From contig QNAT01000047.1 of NCBI GenBank assembly GCA_003641555.1, positions 1-7,649 of the forward strand: a stretch of DNA of 7,649 nucleotides, read 5' to 3'. Under the pieces are notes generated by a model that was given only the letters and a program-made list of their open reading frames with translations, had not been told where the DNA came from and made no database searches. A program made the translations under genes and the position numbers. Positions 6,632-7,649 of this stretch are shown here, one piece after another (position 1 is the first letter of the stretch; each line of letters starts with the position of its first letter). This DNA is from Thermotoga sp. (GTDB lineage: Bacteria; Thermotogota; Thermotogae; B3-G13).

Positions 6632-6641
6632 CGTACTGGCC

Positions 6642-6705
6642 TTGATTTTTTCTTTGGTTCATTTCTTTTGTATCAAGACAAAAGAAATGAACATGATGAT
6701 GGGTA
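6642..6705. repeat. Palindromic intergenic repeat, copy 2
   Basis: A hairpin of 15 perfect pairs (6657-6671 GTTCATTTCTTTTGT and 6678-6692) with loop ATCAAG at 6672-6677. It is 58/64 identical to copy 1 (67-130) and in the same orientation. Its right flank continues to 6720 in common with the half copy at 6250-6290. A T-rich run precedes the stem and none follows, so it is not a textbook terminator on either strand. Confidence 0.85.
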
Positions 6706-6794
6706 TCTGAAAACAGAATGATAGATGTTGGATGTTAGAGATATGTATGCAATGGGAGATATTACAAAATAAAATATTGTGTCATAGAGGGATT

Positions 6795-6823
6795 TTGGGT
6801 TTTGCAATGGCCTATTTTATATA
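6795..6823 (+). promoter_or_regulatory. Weak candidate promoter for yicC
   Basis: TTGGGT at 6795-6800 and TATATA at 6818-6823 are 17 bases apart, with an overlapping TATAAA at 6820-6825. The expected transcript start, near 6830, would fall almost on the Shine-Dalgarno (GGAGGT at 6831-6836), giving a very short leader. The only support is base composition and the need for a promoter after a repeat-filled gap. Confidence 0.25.
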
Positions 6824-6846
6824 AATGAATGGAGGTTATTACGAAG

Positions 6847-7649
6847 ATGGGATTGTTGAAAAGCATGACGGGCTTTGGAGAGGCAAAACAAGTGGATGAA
6901 GATGAATTCATTTATGTTGCTGTAAAAAGTGTGAACAATAAGAATCTCGTGGTAAATGTATCCCTACTGCCTGGCCTCCGCTCTATAGAAACCAGGATAA
7001 TTGCAACAGTTAAAGAACATGTACATCGCGGCACTCTCAATGTCTATTTAAATTTTTCTTCATCTACGGTAGAACAAGGTCATTTGATCTTGAATAAGAG
7101 CATTTTAGAAGAATATCATAAGATATTGCAAGAGATAGGGAAGGAATTCAATCTGGAGAAGAACGATATCTCGATATCTGATATCGTTGCATTTCCAGGA
7201 ATTGTGGATTATATGGATATGGATACAGATACTCAGAAGATATGGAGAAAGATCGAGCCCGTTTTAAACACAGCGTTGCAACGCTTAGACGAATCGAGGG
7301 TAGAGGAAGGTAATGCTTTAAGAGAAGACCTTGTAAATAATCTTGGCGAATTAGAAGACAAAATATCTGAAATAGAGAGATGCTCTTCATCTGTGGTAGA
7401 GGTGTACCGAAAGAAGATAAAGGATATGGTAGAAAGTATGACGAAAGATATCGACTTTAATTCCGAAAGATTAGAAGAAGAGATCACTATGGCAGCTATA
7501 AAGGCAGATGTGCATGAAGAATTGGTTCGCTTAAAACACCATATGAATACAGCGAGAGAACTGCTTGGTGTGGGAGGACCTGTTGGAAAGAAACTCGATT
7601 TCGTACTCCAGGAAATGCACAGAGAGAGCAATACACTCGGTGTTAAATC
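6847..7649 (+). CDS. yicC: YicC/YloC-family endoribonuclease, 3' end outside window
   Basis: 267 codons are visible and the frame is still open at the window edge. By comparison with the family's usual length of about 290, some 20-30 residues are missing. YicC/YloC proteins are cytoplasmic oligomeric endoribonucleases; in E. coli YicC has been linked to small-RNA turnover. Family hallmarks are in order: KSMTGFG at 5-11, VKSVNNKNL at 26-34, HRGTLNV at 60-66, RVEEGNALREDL at 151-162, a helical middle, then ADVHEELVRLKHH at 220-232 and GPVGKKLDFVLQEMHRES at 244-261. The ATG at 6847 follows GGAGGT (6831-6836) by 10 bases and puts KSMTGFG at the normal place. In many bacteria yicC is followed by remA/DUF370, gmk and rpoZ, so those are expected to the right. 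Nothing visible is truncated or degenerate. Confidence 0.95.
   Translation, partial: MGLLKSMTGFGEAKQVDEDEFIYVAVKSVNNKNLVVNVSLLPGLRSIETRIIATVKEHVHRGTLNVYLNFSSSTVEQGHLILNKSILEEYHKILQEIGKEFNLEKNDISISDIVAFPGIVDYMDMDTDTQKIWRKIEPVLNTALQRLDESRVEEGNALREDLVNNLGELEDKISEIERCSSSVVEVYRKKIKDMVESMTKDIDFNSERLEEEITMAAIKADVHEELVRLKHHMNTARELLGVGGPVGKKLDFVLQEMHRESNTLGVK

Larger units (their letters stand above)
6261..6846. other. Gene-free repeat mosaic between the Lon-type gene and yicC
   Basis: No reading frame here has a start, a ribosome-binding site and a recognisable protein. The stretch holds, in order, the remainder of a half repeat, a 95-bp multi-hairpin element, a short tandem repeat, a long imperfect inverted repeat, a full palindromic repeat and then AT-rich DNA leading to yicC. 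No hairpin followed by a U-run was found, so termination after the Lon-type gene must be Rho-dependent, use one of these structures, or occur elsewhere. Confidence 0.7.

Noticed and set aside
7233..7631. A 132-codon minus-strand frame, rich in serine, opposite yicC.
   Set aside because: The plus strand carries clear YicC motifs throughout. The minus-strand product is low-complexity, as expected opposite Glu/Lys-rich coding DNA.

Overview
The window reads as chromosomal DNA of an AT-rich bacterium. The coding sequence is rich in Lys, Glu and Ile and uses AGA/AGG and ATA codons heavily, a pattern common in thermophiles and deep-branching low-GC lineages. The gene content (a stand-alone AAA_32/Lon-type protease, a YqhQ/DUF1385 membrane protein, YbeY and YicC) would suit Thermotogota, Caldisericota, WOR-3-like candidate phyla or low-GC Firmicutes. 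I cannot assign a phylum from the sequence alone.

Layout: 1-174 is a non-coding leader with one copy of a palindromic intergenic repeat and a probable extended -10 promoter. Next comes a block of four genes, all on the plus strand: a secreted LivJ-type solute-binding protein (211-1341), ybeY (1413-1841), a 678-codon fusion of a YqhQ/DUF1385 membrane domain with a degenerate M24 (Xaa-Pro-peptidase-like) domain (1858-3894), and a Lon-type ATP-dependent protease (3900-6260). The last three are separated by only 16 and 5 bases and look like one transcription unit. From 6261 to 6846 there is no gene. This stretch is a mosaic of repeats: a half copy of the palindromic repeat that contains the stop codon of the Lon-type gene, a 95-bp element able to fold as four hairpins closed by a short stem, a short tandem repeat, a long imperfect inverted repeat, and a full second copy of the palindromic repeat. 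At 6847 a yicC-family gene starts and runs off the right edge.

How the genes may work together: YbeY and YicC are RNA-processing or quality-control proteins, and the Lon-type enzyme is a protein-degradation machine. The YqhQ-M24 fusion joins a multi-pass membrane domain to a peptidase fold in which at least three of the usual metal ligands have been replaced, so the fold may bind peptides rather than cut them. Its gene sits directly upstream of, and probably translationally coupled to, the Lon-type protease gene. That makes a membrane-linked proteolysis pair a testable idea, but it is inference. The binding protein has no permease or ATPase genes beside it here.

No CRISPR array, tRNA, rRNA, transposase gene or convincing intrinsic terminator was seen. 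The most unusual material is the fusion protein and the repeat-rich intergenic region.
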